34,014 nt of DNA, taken from contig JAHDWH010000048.1 in the NCBI GenBank assembly GCA_023384455.1, forward strand, positions 1 through 34,014, read 5' to 3'. The stretch is from Caldilineaceae bacterium. GTDB lineage: Bacteria > Chloroflexota > Anaerolineae > Caldilineales > Caldilineaceae. Of this stretch, positions 7,951 to 16,564 are shown piece after piece; the stretch's first letter is position 1; every line of letters starts with the position of its first letter. The notes under the pieces were generated by a model. The model was not told where the DNA came from. It ran no database searches and worked only from the letters and a program-made list of their open reading frames with translations. The translations under genes were made by a program, and so were the position numbers.

Positions 7951-8068
7951 AGTATCTCACAATCCAGTTGAGCAAAACGGGCCAGAAATTGACGTTGGAA
8001 TAGTATCACGAATCGACCTCTCAGGGAAGCTATTGATTGCTCTTTGCGGCGGGCCGTTGCCGGATTCT

Positions 8069-8165
8069 GAAACGAGAAACGAGAAACAAGAAATGAGAAA
8101 CGTGAAACGAGAAATGAGAAACGTGAGATCACTGGACGATCTCACGTTTCACGTTTCACGTTTCG
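8069..8165. repeat. GAAACGA heptanucleotide array with inverted TTTCACG array (hairpin)
   Basis: Nine in-phase 7-base words (GAAACGA, GAAACAA, GAAATGA, GAAACGT, GAGATCA) run from 8069 to 8131. They are followed, after a 6-base gap, by three complementary words (TCACGTT) to 8165. The arms closest to the loop (GAAACGTGAGATC / GATCTCACGTTTC) are a perfect 13-bp stem. It lies just downstream of the importer ATPase gene (minus strand) and may act as its transcript end; there is no clear T-run. Confidence 0.8.
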
Positions 8166-8198
8166 TTTGTAGCGAAATTGTCCGGCGTTGCCCGTTTT

Positions 8199-9203
8199 CT
8201 ACACCATCAACTCAATCTCCGTCGCCCGGTGGCAACTGACGAAACGGCCTGGTTCAATCTCCTCCAGGGGGGGGGCTGTCTGTTTGCAGATGTCCACCAC
8301 AAAGGGGCAGCGGGGGTGAAAGTAGCAGCCGCTGGGTGGATTGGCCGGGTTGGCAATCTCGCCTTCGGGGATTACCCGCTCGGTCAGATTGAAAGGGTCT
8401 GGCTTGGGAACCGAAGCAATGAGCGCGGCGGTGTAGGGATGTTTGGGGTTGCGGAAAAGCGCCTGGGGCGGGCCGATCTCCGCCACCCGGCCCACGTACA
8501 TCACCAGCACAGTATTGCTGATCTGATTGACGACGCTCAGGTCGTGGGCCACAAAAAGATAGGTCAGCCCCAACTCGTCCTGCAAATCCATCATCAGATT
8601 GAGCACCTGGGCCTGGACCGAGACGTCCAGGGCAGAGACCGGCTCGTCGGCCACAATAAGCCGAGGGCTGGCGGCCAGGGCCCGGGCAATGCCGATGCGC
8701 TGGCGCTGTCCGCCGCTGAAAGCGTGGGGGAAGCGGCGCATATACTCCGCCCGCAGCCCTACCCGTTTGAGCAGGTCGGCCACCCGATCCTCCCGCTCCC
8801 GCTGGTTGCCGATGCCGTGGACGCGCAGGGGTTCGCTGATAATCTCAAAAATCGTCATACGGGGGTTGAGGGAGGAGAAGGGGTCCTGGAAGACCATCTG
8901 AAACTCCCGGCGGATGGGGCGCAGTTCGTTCTGGCCGATTGTCGCCAGATCGATGACTTCGCCGTTCTCCCGCCGGTAGAGGATTTCGCCTTCGGTGGGG
9001 TCCACCGCGCGCACAATACAGCGGGAGGTGGTGGTCTTGCCACAGCCGCTCTCCCCCACCAGGCTGACCGTCTCGCCCTGGCGGATGGCAAAGCTCACGT
9101 CGTCCACGGCGCGCACCGTGCCCACCCGCCGTTTCAGAAAACCCGCTTCTACCGGGTAGTATTTTTTCAGGTTGTTGACCTGTAGGACTGTGTTGTTATC
9201 CAT
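8199..9203 (-). CDS. dppF: Oligopeptide/dipeptide ABC importer ATPase (DppF/OppF type)
   Basis: This 334-residue ATPase should power uptake by the binding protein and permeases encoded upstream. Walker A is GESGCGKT (50-57), the ABC signature is FSGGQRQR (162-169) and Walker B is LIVADEP (182-188). The C-terminal OppD/F extension is present, with the Cys-rich block [16 protein letters not shown] and a later VSCH. The ATG at 9203 has no strong ribosome site. It is the last gene of the importer and is separated from the partner ATPase by a toxin-antitoxin pair on the same strand. Confidence 0.93.
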   Translation of the reverse strand: MDNNTVLQVNNLKKYYPVEAGFLKRRVGTVRAVDDVSFAIRQGETVSLVGESGCGKTTTSRCIVRAVDPTEGEILYRRENGEVIDLATIGQNELRPIRREFQMVFQDPFSSLNPRMTIFEIISEPLRVHGIGNQREREDRVADLLKRVGLRAEYMRRFPHAFSGGQRQRIGIARALAASPRLIVADEPVSALDVSVQAQVLNLMMDLQDELGLTYLFVAHDLSVVNQISNTVLVMYVGRVAEIGPPQALFRNPKHPYTAALIASVPKPDPFNLTERVIPEGEIANPANPPSGCYFHPRCPFVVDICKQTAPPLEEIEPGRFVSCHRATEIELMV

Positions 9204-9240
9204 TGGATTGGCCGCTGGTATATGTGTTGCAGAGGATAGT

Positions 9241-9456
9241 TCAGGCTGCGCGTTTTGTCTGATTATAGCGAGCCAGTAAGTCGCGCACCTGTGGCATCAG
9301 TTCGAAAGGTATTTTCACAAATACCTGTGACGGGTCTGCCAGAACTGTCTCATCTTCTTCGGCAGCTTCGTCTTCATTTTGATTTTCGTAGTGCGTAAGC
9401 ACCGCCTGGACGCGCTTCTTGTCCCAACCCGCAGGATACTCTGTCTGTTTCATCAT
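9241..9456 (-). CDS. Putative antitoxin partner of the DUF4258-type toxin
   Basis: A 71-residue acidic protein starting at one of two adjacent ATGs (9456 or 9453), with GAGGAAG just upstream. It has a Glu/Asp-rich middle (NEDEAAEEDET) and a C-terminal part (VFVKIPFELMPQVRDLLARYNQ) that could be a short beta strand plus helix. I do not recognise a named family. The antitoxin role is inferred from size, acidity and overlap with the toxin gene: the toxin stop TGA is nested in ATGATGA at the start. Confidence 0.65.
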   Translation of the reverse strand: MMKQTEYPAGWDKKRVQAVLTHYENQNEDEAAEEDETVLADPSQVFVKIPFELMPQVRDLLARYNQTKRAA

Positions 9457-9731
9457 CTTCCTCGTTTGCGTTGCCGCCGCCGATAGGCCAATAGGGGCTT
9501 GCCCGTAAGATCATACGCTGTAATTACGAAAAGCGAGTCGGGATCGGGCACGTAAATGACTCTGAGATACCTTCCCACACGTGTCTGACCGACAGCTACT
9601 CGTGAACCGTCTCGTCCTGGTCTGTCTTCTCCGGGGCTTTGCAGAATGTCTTCGATCTCGTCTTCGTCAACGTCGTGGCCGTAAATATGCGGCTCATCTG
9701 TCTCTGGATCGATATAATACCGTATTTTCAT
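9453..9731 (-). CDS. DUF4258/BrnT-like putative toxin
   Basis: A 92-residue basic protein: MKIRYYIDPETDEPHIYGHDV, then EDEIEDIL, then GEDRPGRDGSRVAVGQT, GRYLRVIYVPDPDSLFVITAYDLTGKPLLAYRRR. This order (His after the first strand, the VGQT..GRYLRVIY strand pair and a basic tail) matches DUF4258-type proteins with a BrnT/RelE-like RNase fold. ATG 9731 is chosen as the family start; an upstream frame extension from 9773 gives unrelated residues. The gene overlaps its putative antitoxin and lies in the middle of the peptide importer operon. Confidence 0.7.
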   Translation of the reverse strand: MKIRYYIDPETDEPHIYGHDVDEDEIEDILQSPGEDRPGRDGSRVAVGQTRVGRYLRVIYVPDPDSLFVITAYDLTGKPLLAYRRRQRKRGR

Positions 9732-9748
9732 GTTTGTGTAACAAACCC

Positions 9749-10804
9749 CTAACATCCCGGATAGAGAAAACAACTGGCCTGATGATTTTCGCCCACTGCC
9801 GCAAGCTGTGGCTCCTTCACATCACACGTCCCCGCGATGAAGGCGGGGCAGCGGGGATGGAAAGGGCAGCCGGAAGGCCGGTTTTGGGGATGGGGAATCG
9901 AGCCTTTGATGGAGGGCAGCCGCTCTCTGGGCTGGGCGTCGATACGCGGAATGGAAGTGAGCAGCGCCTTCGTGTAGGGATGTTTGGGGTTGCCAAAAAT
10001 TTCCCTCACTGGCGCTTTTTCCACAATCCGTCCCAGATACATCACCGCCACCTTGTCGGCCACCTCGGCGATCACCCCCAAATCGTGGGTGATGAAGATC
10101 ATCGCCATCCCCGTCTCTGCCTGCAAACGCTGCAACAGATTGAGAATCTGGGCCTGGGTCGTCACGTCCAGGGCAGTGGTTGGCTCGTCCGCGATGAGAA
10201 TGCGGGGGTTGGTGGAGAGCGCCATTGCGATCATCGCCCGCTGGCACTGGCCGCCGCTGAGCCGGTAGGGAAATTCGTTGAGCCGGTGGGTCGGGTTGGG
10301 TATCCCTACGTGGCGCAGCCATTGGATGGCCGTCTCCTCGGCCTCTTTGTCGCTCATCGCCGTGTGGAGTTGGATGGCCTCTACCAACTGGTTGCCCACC
10401 GTATGCACCGGGCTGAAAGAACTCATCGGCTCCTGAAAGATCATCGAAATCTCGCCACCCCGAATGGCCCGCATCTCCGCGCTGCCTGCATCCAGCCGCA
10501 ACAGGTCCCGGCGAATCTCCTGGCCCGCCGAGACCTGGGATGTGTAGAGTATCTCCCCGTCCACCACCCGGCCCGGCTTGTCCACAATTTGCAGGATCGA
10601 CTTGGCTGCCACGCTTTTGCCACAGCCGCTCTCGCCCACCAGCCCCAGGGTCTTGCCCGCGTGGACCTCAAAGTTCGCGCCGTCCACGGCCAACACAACC
10701 CCTTCCCCGGTGAAGAAGTGGGTGCGCAGATTTTTGACTTCCAGCAGCGGATTGGCACTGCTGCTATGGGTGGCGATGGCTTCGCTGCGGCTGGTTTGGG
10801 ACAT
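9749..10804 (-). CDS. dppD: Oligopeptide/dipeptide ABC importer ATPase (DppD/OppD type)
   Basis: A 351-residue ATPase: Walker A GESGCGKS (57-64), signature LSGGQCQRAM, Walker B ILIADEPTTALD, and the C-terminal OppD extension with Cys-rich SGCPFHPRCPAFIAGTC and a later SC. It pairs with the other ATPase, 8199-9203. ATG 10804 (MSQTSRS) is preferred; a longer frame to 10939 is encoded by the dispersed repeat upstream and is not protein-like. The 315-base gap to the permease gene is filled with repeats, so this half of the operon may have its own promoter or altered stoichiometry. Confidence 0.93.
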   Translation of the reverse strand: MSQTSRSEAIATHSSSANPLLEVKNLRTHFFTGEGVVLAVDGANFEVHAGKTLGLVGESGCGKSVAAKSILQIVDKPGRVVDGEILYTSQVSAGQEIRRDLLRLDAGSAEMRAIRGGEISMIFQEPMSSFSPVHTVGNQLVEAIQLHTAMSDKEAEETAIQWLRHVGIPNPTHRLNEFPYRLSGGQCQRAMIAMALSTNPRILIADEPTTALDVTTQAQILNLLQRLQAETGMAMIFITHDLGVIAEVADKVAVMYLGRIVEKAPVREIFGNPKHPYTKALLTSIPRIDAQPRERLPSIKGSIPHPQNRPSGCPFHPRCPAFIAGTCDVKEPQLAAVGENHQASCFLYPGC

Positions 10805-10839
10805 CGGATACTCGCTTGATTCGTGAACGGGTGACTGAG

Positions 10840-11011
10840 TTGCGTATTGCGTATTGCATAAGGTGGCGAAGCCACGATTTGCGTGAGGAAACGTGAAGAC
10901 GTGAAACGTGAGATCAGGTGACGGGGCCTCACGTTTCACGTTTCAACTGGTTGACCGACCGACTAACGCTTGTGCGTTAGTTCCTCGCTGGTACGGCCAG
11001 ATCGGACCAGT
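10840..11011. repeat. Composite structured repeat, copy A
   Basis: Order of parts: TTGCGTA words (three), a GTGGC-GAA-GCCAC hairpin, the segment GATTTGCGTGAGGAAACG, an ACGTGAAACGTGAG / CTCACGTTTCACGT hairpin, a CTAACGC-TTGT-GCGTTAG hairpin, TTCCTCGCTGGTACG, and a weaker GCTGGT..ACCAG dyad. Copies B (23715-23880) and C (29933-30102) have the same order. This copy fills most of the gap upstream of the ATPase gene at 9749-10804, beginning 36 bases before its ATG. Confidence 0.85.
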
Positions 11012-11012
11012 A

Positions 11013-11068
11013 AGCGCCGGTTGAGCGGCGTCCTGAGTTTATCGAAGGGACACCGCTCAACCGGCGCT
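11013..11068. repeat. Long inverted repeat carrying the CCTGAG..TCGAAGG sequence
   Basis: Perfect 16-base arms (11013-11028 and 11053-11068, AGCGCCGGTTGAGCGG and its complement) enclose a loop containing CCTGAGTTTATCGAAGG (11032-11048). A related sequence, CCTTCGACAGGCTCAGG, occurs at 30114-30130 in the opposite sense. Sequences of this kind are scattered in many bacterial genomes. It lies between a permease and an ATPase gene and could form a stable RNA hairpin. CACTACG words (11100-11115) follow. Confidence 0.8.
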
Positions 11069-11119
11069 GGTCTTTCGGTGTCGGTGAGGATGTCAGTTCA
11101 CGCACTACGCACTACGTCC

Positions 11120-12271
11120 TTACGACTCCACCGCACTGTACGGGTCCGCGGCATCCCGTAGCCCGTCGCCCATAAAATTCAGGGCCAGAATAGCGACGAT
11201 GACGGGTACGGCCGGGAACATCAGCCAGGGAGTCAGGGCGATGGCCTGTACATTCTGGGTGGCCTGGAGCAGCACGCCCCAACTGATGGCGGGCGGGCGC
11301 AGACCCAAGCCCAGAAAACTGAGCGCGGTCTCACTGATAATCATAAAAGGGATGGCCAGAGTGGCACTGGCGATCAGATGGCTGTAGAAAGAGGGAACCA
11401 TATGGCGGAAGATAATATCCTGCCAGGGCGCGCCGGCCACCAGAGCCGCGGTGACGAAATCTTCCTCGCGCATAGCCAGAAAGCGCCCCCGCACCACCCG
11501 GGCCAGATCGGTCCAGGCAAAGAGAGAGACAATAATTGTGATGGCGAAATAGAGTTGCAGGATCGACCAGTCCGCGGGCAGGGCCGCGGCCAGCCCCATC
11601 CACAGCGGGATGGTCGGCACAGAGCGGATGATCTCAATCGTGCGTTGAATTATATTGTCCAGCACCCCGCCGAAGAAGCCAGAGATGCCGCCCAGGGTTA
11701 TGCCCAGGGCCAAACTCATTGTCACACCGATCAGCCCAATCGTCATTGACGAGCGGGTTCCGTAGATGATGCGGGAGTAGAGGTCACGCCCCTGTACATC
11801 CGTGCCCAGCAGGAAGATGTATTCTTCGGATTTGTACTTTTCCGGTTCGTTCACGCCCAGAATGTGGCGGTTGGAAGGGATCAGCCCCAGGAATTTGTAT
11901 TCAAAACCCTCGGCGAAGAGACGCACGCCCACTTTTTGGGTGCAGTCGGCCTCATAGGTCTTTTGGAGGGTGTAGAGGTCGCGCTTGCCCTCCACCGCGC
12001 AGACGTAGGGGGAAAAGCTGCCTTCGTCGAAGAGGTGGATGGGCTGGGGCGGCACGACAGCTCTGGCCGAGCGGCCTGCGGTGGGGTCGCTGACCGCCAG
12101 AAATTCTCCCCCCAGCGCGGCCAGATAGAAACAGATGACGACGATCAATCCGGCCAGAGCTACCCGGTGGCGCTTGAATCGCCACCAGATGAGCTGCCGC
12201 TGGGAAGCGACGCTGACCCGATCTTCCACCAATTTGACTTCCAGATTTACACTTGGGATTTCTTGACTCAT
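11120..12271 (-). CDS. dppC: Oligopeptide/dipeptide ABC importer permease (DppC/OppC type)
   Basis: A 383-residue inner-membrane permease. The first helix is at about 36-58. A long external insert (about 60-170) with two Cys (C91, C110) that could pair precedes the GTDVQGRDLYSRIIYGTRSSMTIGL block typical of this subunit. The inner-membrane coupling motif is the EEDFVTAALVAGAPWQDIIFRHMVP segment, which contacts the ATPases. The C-terminal MGDGLRDAADPYS is a hallmark of DppC proteins. It follows the other permease gene with a 30-base gap. Confidence 0.93.
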   Translation of the reverse strand: MSQEIPSVNLEVKLVEDRVSVASQRQLIWWRFKRHRVALAGLIVVICFYLAALGGEFLAVSDPTAGRSARAVVPPQPIHLFDEGSFSPYVCAVEGKRDLYTLQKTYEADCTQKVGVRLFAEGFEYKFLGLIPSNRHILGVNEPEKYKSEEYIFLLGTDVQGRDLYSRIIYGTRSSMTIGLIGVTMSLALGITLGGISGFFGGVLDNIIQRTIEIIRSVPTIPLWMGLAAALPADWSILQLYFAITIIVSLFAWTDLARVVRGRFLAMREEDFVTAALVAGAPWQDIIFRHMVPSFYSHLIASATLAIPFMIISETALSFLGLGLRPPAISWGVLLQATQNVQAIALTPWLMFPAVPVIVAILALNFMGDGLRDAADPYSAVES

Positions 12272-12301
12272 AGAAACAGCCTGTGGGAGATGAGGATTGA
12301 A

Positions 12302-13285
12302 TTATTCCAAGCGCACCCGGGGATCCACAATCCCCAGTAGAATATCCGACAGCAGCGTGCCCACGACGGTCATCACACCGATCATCAGAATAATCGCCCC
12401 GGCCAGAAACATATCCTGGGAGAGCAGGGAGCGCAGAAGGACGGGGCCGAGGGTGGGCAAGCTGAGGACGACGGAGACAATTACACTGCCGGAGACCAAA
12501 AATGGGAAAATGTAGGCGGTAAGGCTGATGATAGGATTGAAGGCCAGCCGCACGGGGTATTTCAGTATCAGTTGCCATTCGGTCATCCCTTTGGCCCTGG
12601 CCGTGACCACATAGGGTTTGCGCAGCTCGTCCAGCAGGTTGGCCCGGGTAATGCGGATCAGCGAGGCTGTGCCCGCGGTGCCCAGCACAATAATCGGGAT
12701 AATCATATGCTGCAGCAGGTCCAACGCCCGCCCCCCACTCCAGGGCGCGGCCGCGTATTCCTGGCTGAAGAGGCCGCCAATGCTGAATCCCCACCAGTCC
12801 CAGGCCACGTACATCAGCACCAGTGCCAGGAGAAAATCGGGCACAGCGAGTCCTATGAAGCCCAGAAAAGTGGCGATGTAATCCTGCACGGAATATTGGC
12901 GCACCGCAGAAAAGATACCGATGGGGATAGCGGTGATCCAGACGAAGACGACGCTGCCCAGGGCCAGAATCATCGTCAGCAGCATCCGTTCGCCGATCAC
13001 TTCGGTTACGGGGATTCTGTATTGGAAGGAGAGACCCAAATTGCCCTGGGAAATCTGATGCATCCATTTGGCGTATTGGACGTAGGGCGGCTGGCCCAGG
13101 CCGAAGTAGGCGCGCAGGGTCTCGGCCTCCTCCGCCGACACCTCGTCGCCCTGGGCTTCCAGCGCGGCAATATACGAAGTCACATAATCGCCCGGGGGCA
13201 ACTGGATGATCAGAAACGAGAGGACCGAGACCGCAAAGATCGTCACCAGCCCATAAGTGATTCGTCGAACGAGATAGCCAAGCAT
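12302..13285 (-). CDS. dppB: Oligopeptide/dipeptide ABC importer permease (DppB/OppB type)
   Basis: A 327-residue permease with about six membrane helices. The N-terminal block MLGYLVRRITYGLVTIFAVSVLSF is diagnostic of DppB/OppB, and the coupling segment is ANLLDELRKPYVVTARAKGMTEWQLILKYPVRLAFNPIIS. ATG 13285 has AGGA eight bases upstream; the longer frame to 13384 is encoded by a repeat array. It is separated from the binding-protein gene by a hairpin made of GGGGACT words, which may reduce read-through into the permeases. Confidence 0.93.
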   Translation of the reverse strand: MLGYLVRRITYGLVTIFAVSVLSFLIIQLPPGDYVTSYIAALEAQGDEVSAEEAETLRAYFGLGQPPYVQYAKWMHQISQGNLGLSFQYRIPVTEVIGERMLLTMILALGSVVFVWITAIPIGIFSAVRQYSVQDYIATFLGFIGLAVPDFLLALVLMYVAWDWWGFSIGGLFSQEYAAAPWSGGRALDLLQHMIIPIIVLGTAGTASLIRITRANLLDELRKPYVVTARAKGMTEWQLILKYPVRLAFNPIISLTAYIFPFLVSGSVIVSVVLSLPTLGPVLLRSLLSQDMFLAGAIILMIGVMTVVGTLLSDILLGIVDPRVRLE

Positions 13286-13312
13286 AGGTAGTCCTGGGAA
13301 CTGGGGTACAGG

Positions 13313-13407
13313 GGAACGGGGACAGGAGACTGGGGACAGGAGACCGGGGACTGGGAATCGATCCACCCAATCCCCAGTCTCCAATCCCTAATCCCTAATC
13401 CTGAATC
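13313..13407. repeat. GGGGACT heptanucleotide hairpin between binding protein and permease
   Basis: The left side is a series of 7-base words (GGGGACA, GGAGACT, GGGGACA, GGAGACC, GGGGACT). The right side is six in-phase complementary words (CCCAATC, CCCAGTC, TCCAATC, CCTAATC, CCTAATC, CTGAATC) at 13366-13407. Together they can fold into a long imperfect stem in the mRNA. The TAG stop of the binding-protein gene (13395-13397 on the minus strand) lies inside the right side. Confidence 0.8.
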
Positions 13408-15530
13408 TGGAAGAACTGCTCCGGCAGACCGTTGCCCGGTGTCATGGCGTAGACCACCCATTCCATCGGCTTCGGCACATTGCGCACATTGTTTTTGATG
13501 ATCGTCGTGTAGACCGGCACATCCACGACAATGCCCAGGCGGGCCTGGTTGTCGCACATAATCTCTGTGCCTTCGATGAACAGTTGCTGGCGCTTGGCTG
13601 GGTCCGGCTCCTGGAGCGCGGCCCAGTGCTTGGCAACCATATCTTTGATCCACTGGGGACCGTCATATTCAGCGGGGTCCGGGTTGACATTGGCAGCCCA
13701 GATGGCCGCGATGGGCGCCCAACGGTCGCTGGGAAGCAGGCGGGCCGTGACTGCGGGGTTCCATTCGCCCGTCTCGAACATACTCATCATCGGTTGGTTG
13801 GCCTGAGAGCGCTCAACCCACAGGCTGCGTTCCACAGGATTGACCTGAAGATGAATACCGATCTCTTCCTGCCACATCTGGGCCACCCGCTCGCCGATGC
13901 TGGGATAGTCCAGGAAGGCACCGCTCACCGCGTCCATACGCAGGGTCAGCCGTTTGCCGCTGGGCAGCAGGCGGAAGCCCTCGCTGTCCTTCTTGTCCAA
14001 CCCGATAGAGTCCAGAATTTCGTTGGCCTGGGCTGGGTCAAAGCCACCAAATTCGTCGTCCCAGCGGCTGCTGTTGAAGTAGGGCGGCGTATTTTGGGGA
14101 CAGAAGCTGGCCTCTTTGCCCACGCCCAGGAAGAAGGTTTCGTTGATCTCGCTGCGTTCAATCGCCAGGGAGAGCGCTTTGCGGAAGTCAAGGCTATCGA
14201 CGGTGTAAGCGGTAATCTCCGGGTCTTCTTTCCAGTCCTGGTTGAAGGCAATCTTCACCGGATGGCGGGTGCTGCTCGTCCAGAAGTCGACGAAGTATTC
14301 GCCCTGGGCCTCGTTTTCGCGGATCACCGGCAGTTTGGAGAAGTCGATATGCCGCCCCTGAATCGTATAGTTGCCGGCAATGGCGCGCAGGTTCAATACT
14401 TCCAGTTCCTCGACCAGTTCCAGGGAGATGCGGTCGAAGTAGGGGAGCTGATTGCCTGCGGTGTCCACGCCCATAAAGTAGGGGTTGCGTTCCAGGACAT
14501 ACTCCTGGGTAGCGATGGTTGTGATGGGTTTCCAGGGGGTGGTGACAGGCAGTTCCGGGTTCATCGCCGAGTCATTTTTGGCCAGGAAGTGGAGATGCCA
14601 GCTTTCAAAACCTGCCGCCTTGGCCAGTTCAGTCGCTTTTTCTTCGCCCACAAAGTCTGGGTGGAACTGCTCCAGATAATGGGCGGGCGCTACCAAGCCC
14701 AGACCACTGCGTCCTCGCTCGAAGTGGCCGGCCACTGTGGCCGTGGACATATTGTCCACCCAGGCGGGGAAGGATTGGGCGAATGTGATGGTAAAGGTGA
14801 AGTCGTCCACCGTTGCCAACACAGCAAGCGAGCCACCCCAGTTCATCCACCAGGGGATGGTGGGTCGGATCAGTTCGTTGGTCAGCATGTGATCATACCA
14901 GAACTGGTAGTCCTTGGCCGTATAGGGTTCGCCGTCTGACCACTTCATGCCCCGACGCAGATGGAAGGTCCAGACAGTGGCGTCGGCGTTGGCTTCCCAG
15001 GCTTTCAGGATGCGGGGGCGCAGTTCGCTGGCTCCGGTGTTCCAGAAGATGCTGTAGTCGTTGACCCAGCGCTCCACATTCGGGCGGTCGCCCGGCCCGG
15101 TGAAGGCCCGGCGCAGGGTTCCGCTGTACTGACCGATCATCTCTGTCGGCGCGATGACCAGGGGTTCCAGGGGCAGGCGTTCTTCTACCGGGGGCAGGGT
15201 GCCCGCGGCTACCATCGCCGCCAGCATTGGGGCTTCCTGGAAGGAAGTGGGCATCTCGCTGGAGACTTCCGGCCAGCAGGGAGTGGCCCAGGTGCAGTTT
15301 TCGCGCTGGGCCTGGTATTCGTCCGCGCTCACGGCTACATTCGCAGATGCAGGGGCGGCGGCGGCAGGGGCGGCGGGTGCGGCTGCGGCTGGTTCTGCCG
15401 CGGCGGGGGCGGCTTCCTGAGCTGGGGCAGCCGGTGCACCGCCGCCACAGGCAGAGATCACAAAGGCTGCGATCAGCAGAGCGATCACCGATAAACGGAA
15501 CGGATGCAACACGGAAGTTCTTCTTGCCAT
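13395..15530 (-). CDS. Peptide ABC importer substrate-binding lipoprotein (SBP_bac_5)
   Basis: A 711-residue family 5 extracellular solute-binding protein. A lipoprotein signal peptide ends at VISAC with the lipidated Cys at 28, followed by a low-complexity Ala/Pro/Glu linker (about 30-70) that tethers the domain to the membrane. The binding domain includes typical segments such as LRPRILKAWEANADATVWTFHLRRGMKWSDG and PYFMGVDTAGNQLPYFDRI. It is longer than E. coli OppA (about 540), as is common for the subgroup with this layout. AGGAGG lies seven bases before the ATG. It is first in the importer operon; the ligand (peptide or another small molecule) cannot be fixed. Confidence 0.92.
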   Translation of the reverse strand: MARRTSVLHPFRLSVIALLIAAFVISACGGGAPAAPAQEAAPAAAEPAAAAPAAPAAAAPASANVAVSADEYQAQRENCTWATPCWPEVSSEMPTSFQEAPMLAAMVAAGTLPPVEERLPLEPLVIAPTEMIGQYSGTLRRAFTGPGDRPNVERWVNDYSIFWNTGASELRPRILKAWEANADATVWTFHLRRGMKWSDGEPYTAKDYQFWYDHMLTNELIRPTIPWWMNWGGSLAVLATVDDFTFTITFAQSFPAWVDNMSTATVAGHFERGRSGLGLVAPAHYLEQFHPDFVGEEKATELAKAAGFESWHLHFLAKNDSAMNPELPVTTPWKPITTIATQEYVLERNPYFMGVDTAGNQLPYFDRISLELVEELEVLNLRAIAGNYTIQGRHIDFSKLPVIRENEAQGEYFVDFWTSSTRHPVKIAFNQDWKEDPEITAYTVDSLDFRKALSLAIERSEINETFFLGVGKEASFCPQNTPPYFNSSRWDDEFGGFDPAQANEILDSIGLDKKDSEGFRLLPSGKRLTLRMDAVSGAFLDYPSIGERVAQMWQEEIGIHLQVNPVERSLWVERSQANQPMMSMFETGEWNPAVTARLLPSDRWAPIAAIWAANVNPDPAEYDGPQWIKDMVAKHWAALQEPDPAKRQQLFIEGTEIMCDNQARLGIVVDVPVYTTIIKNNVRNVPKPMEWVVYAMTPGNGLPEQFFQIQD

Positions 15531-15590
15531 GACATTCCTCCTCTGGATATGTTTGAAAAGTAGGTCGAAGCAAAACCTGCGAGGAGCCGT

Positions 15591-15619
15591 AGTATAACAA
15601 TATCCAAGAGAACGGGCAA
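15591..15619 (-). promoter_or_regulatory. Promoter of the peptide importer operon
   Basis: On the minus strand, TTGCCC (15614-15619) and TATACT (15591-15596) are separated by 17 bp, giving a transcript start near 15584 and a leader of about 54 bases that ends with the strong AGGAGG site. The rest of the 15531-15914 gap shows a plus-strand TATAAT at 15824-15829 (possible -10 for the Ddn-like gene, no good -35 box) and another at 15658-15663; no gene is visible in it. Confidence 0.6.
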
Positions 15620-15914
15620 CCCGCGTTTTTTTGCCCCTGCCTCACCGCTAACGCGGTTATAATGAGGGGCATATCGGTTGCAAACGTGCAAATGGGCGGT
15701 TTTGGGGCAGGGGAAGGGTCGAAAGAGGGTACTGTTGCGGTTTAGGGGGCAGGCTGAACCCGACAAAGGCTGTTGGTACTATCCTGTTTGGAACCAAAGG
15801 GATGCGTTTCTTTCCACTTGGCTTATAATGCTGGAAAAATGACTAACAATCTGAGAGATGAATCCCTAAACACCTGAAGAATTACGTTCTGTTTTCATTT
15901 TCACGGGGGATACA

Positions 15915-16421
15915 ATGACCGAAAAACGCAGCCTGGCCTGGTGGCAGAAACCGCTCTTTGCCTTTGCGGGCAGCAAAGCCGGCGGCTGGTATTTTTTGAC
16001 TATCGCGCCCAGAATCGATCCCCTGCTGCTGCGGCTGAGTCGAGGGCGCTGGAGCAGCGGCTTGGGTCAGCCCGTGGGAATTCTGAAGATCCGCGGGGCC
16101 AAGAGCGGGCTGATCCGGGAGACGACCCTGCTCTGCACGCCGGACGGGGAGAATTTTATCGTTGTGGCTTCCCGTGCCGGCAACCTGAAACACCCGGCCT
16201 GGTACTACAACCTGCGCGCCAACCCGGAGATTCGCCTGCTGATCCACGGCCAGGAGAGCGGCTACATTGCCCGCGAAACTTCCGGCGCGGAGCGGGACGA
16301 ACTCTGGCGCAAAGCCGTCTGGTTCTATCCCGGCTACGCGGCGTATAAAGAGCGGGCCGGGGCTCGGGTGATTCCGGTCTTTCTGTTGCGGCCCAATAGG
16401 GATGACAAGGTGACAGGGTGA
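15915..16421 (+). CDS. Ddn-like F420-dependent oxidoreductase (DUF385 family)
   Basis: A 168-residue protein of the deazaflavin-dependent nitroreductase (Ddn/DUF385) family, split beta-barrel fold. Diagnostic blocks are ILKIRGAKSGLIRETTLLCTPDGENFIVVASRAGNLKHPAWYYNLRANPEI (about 56-106) and the C-terminal RKAVWFYPGYAAYKERAG..IPVFLLR. Family members bind F420 and reduce small organic compounds; the substrate is unknown. An N-terminal helix (WWQKPLFAFAGSKAGGWYFL) may sit on the membrane, as in Ddn. The last residues (DDKVTG) and the TGA stop are encoded by the left arm of the repeat hairpin that follows. Confidence 0.88.
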   Translation: MTEKRSLAWWQKPLFAFAGSKAGGWYFLTIAPRIDPLLLRLSRGRWSSGLGQPVGILKIRGAKSGLIRETTLLCTPDGENFIVVASRAGNLKHPAWYYNLRANPEIRLLIHGQESGYIARETSGAERDELWRKAVWFYPGYAAYKERAGARVIPVFLLRPNRDDKVTG

Positions 16422-16453
16422 GAAACTATCGCCTTGTCACCCTGTCACCTTGT
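16405..16453. terminator. TGACAGGG-word hairpin between convergent genes
   Basis: Perfect 17-base arms (16405-16421 and 16437-16453) made of ACAAGG/TGACAGGG words enclose a 15-base loop. The left arm contains the stop codon of the Ddn-like gene. It has no long T-run, so action as a terminator for either strand is inferred from its position between converging genes. Confidence 0.65.
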
Positions 16454-16518
16454 TATTTCTTAACGCCGGGGTGGCCTGATCCCCGTCGCGGCGGCTGCGC
16501 CGATTGACCGTCTCATCG

Positions 16519-16564
16519 CTCGGCGTTTGGTCATTTTACCCTAAAAAAATGACCGAACGCCGAG
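16519..16564. terminator. Hairpin directly after the secreted esterase gene
   Basis: Arms of 19 bases (16519-16537 and 16546-16564) with a single G-T mismatch enclose an A-rich loop. It abuts the stop codon of the minus-strand esterase gene at 16565. The inner ends of the stem are A/T runs, giving a terminator-like shape, although no T-run follows the stem. Confidence 0.6.

Noticed and set aside
8069-8165. Possible CRISPR array (regular short repeats)
   Set aside because: Units are 7 bases with no spacers; CRISPR repeats are 23-47 bases with unique spacers.
8203-9185. Long plus-strand frames opposite the importer genes (also 9581-10819, 13584-14939)
   Set aside because: Shadows produced by high third-position GC of the ABC genes, which have intact family motifs.
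10805-10939. N-terminal extension of the DppD-type ATPase
   Set aside because: The added residues are encoded by the composite repeat, and the family begins at MSQTSRSEA or just after.
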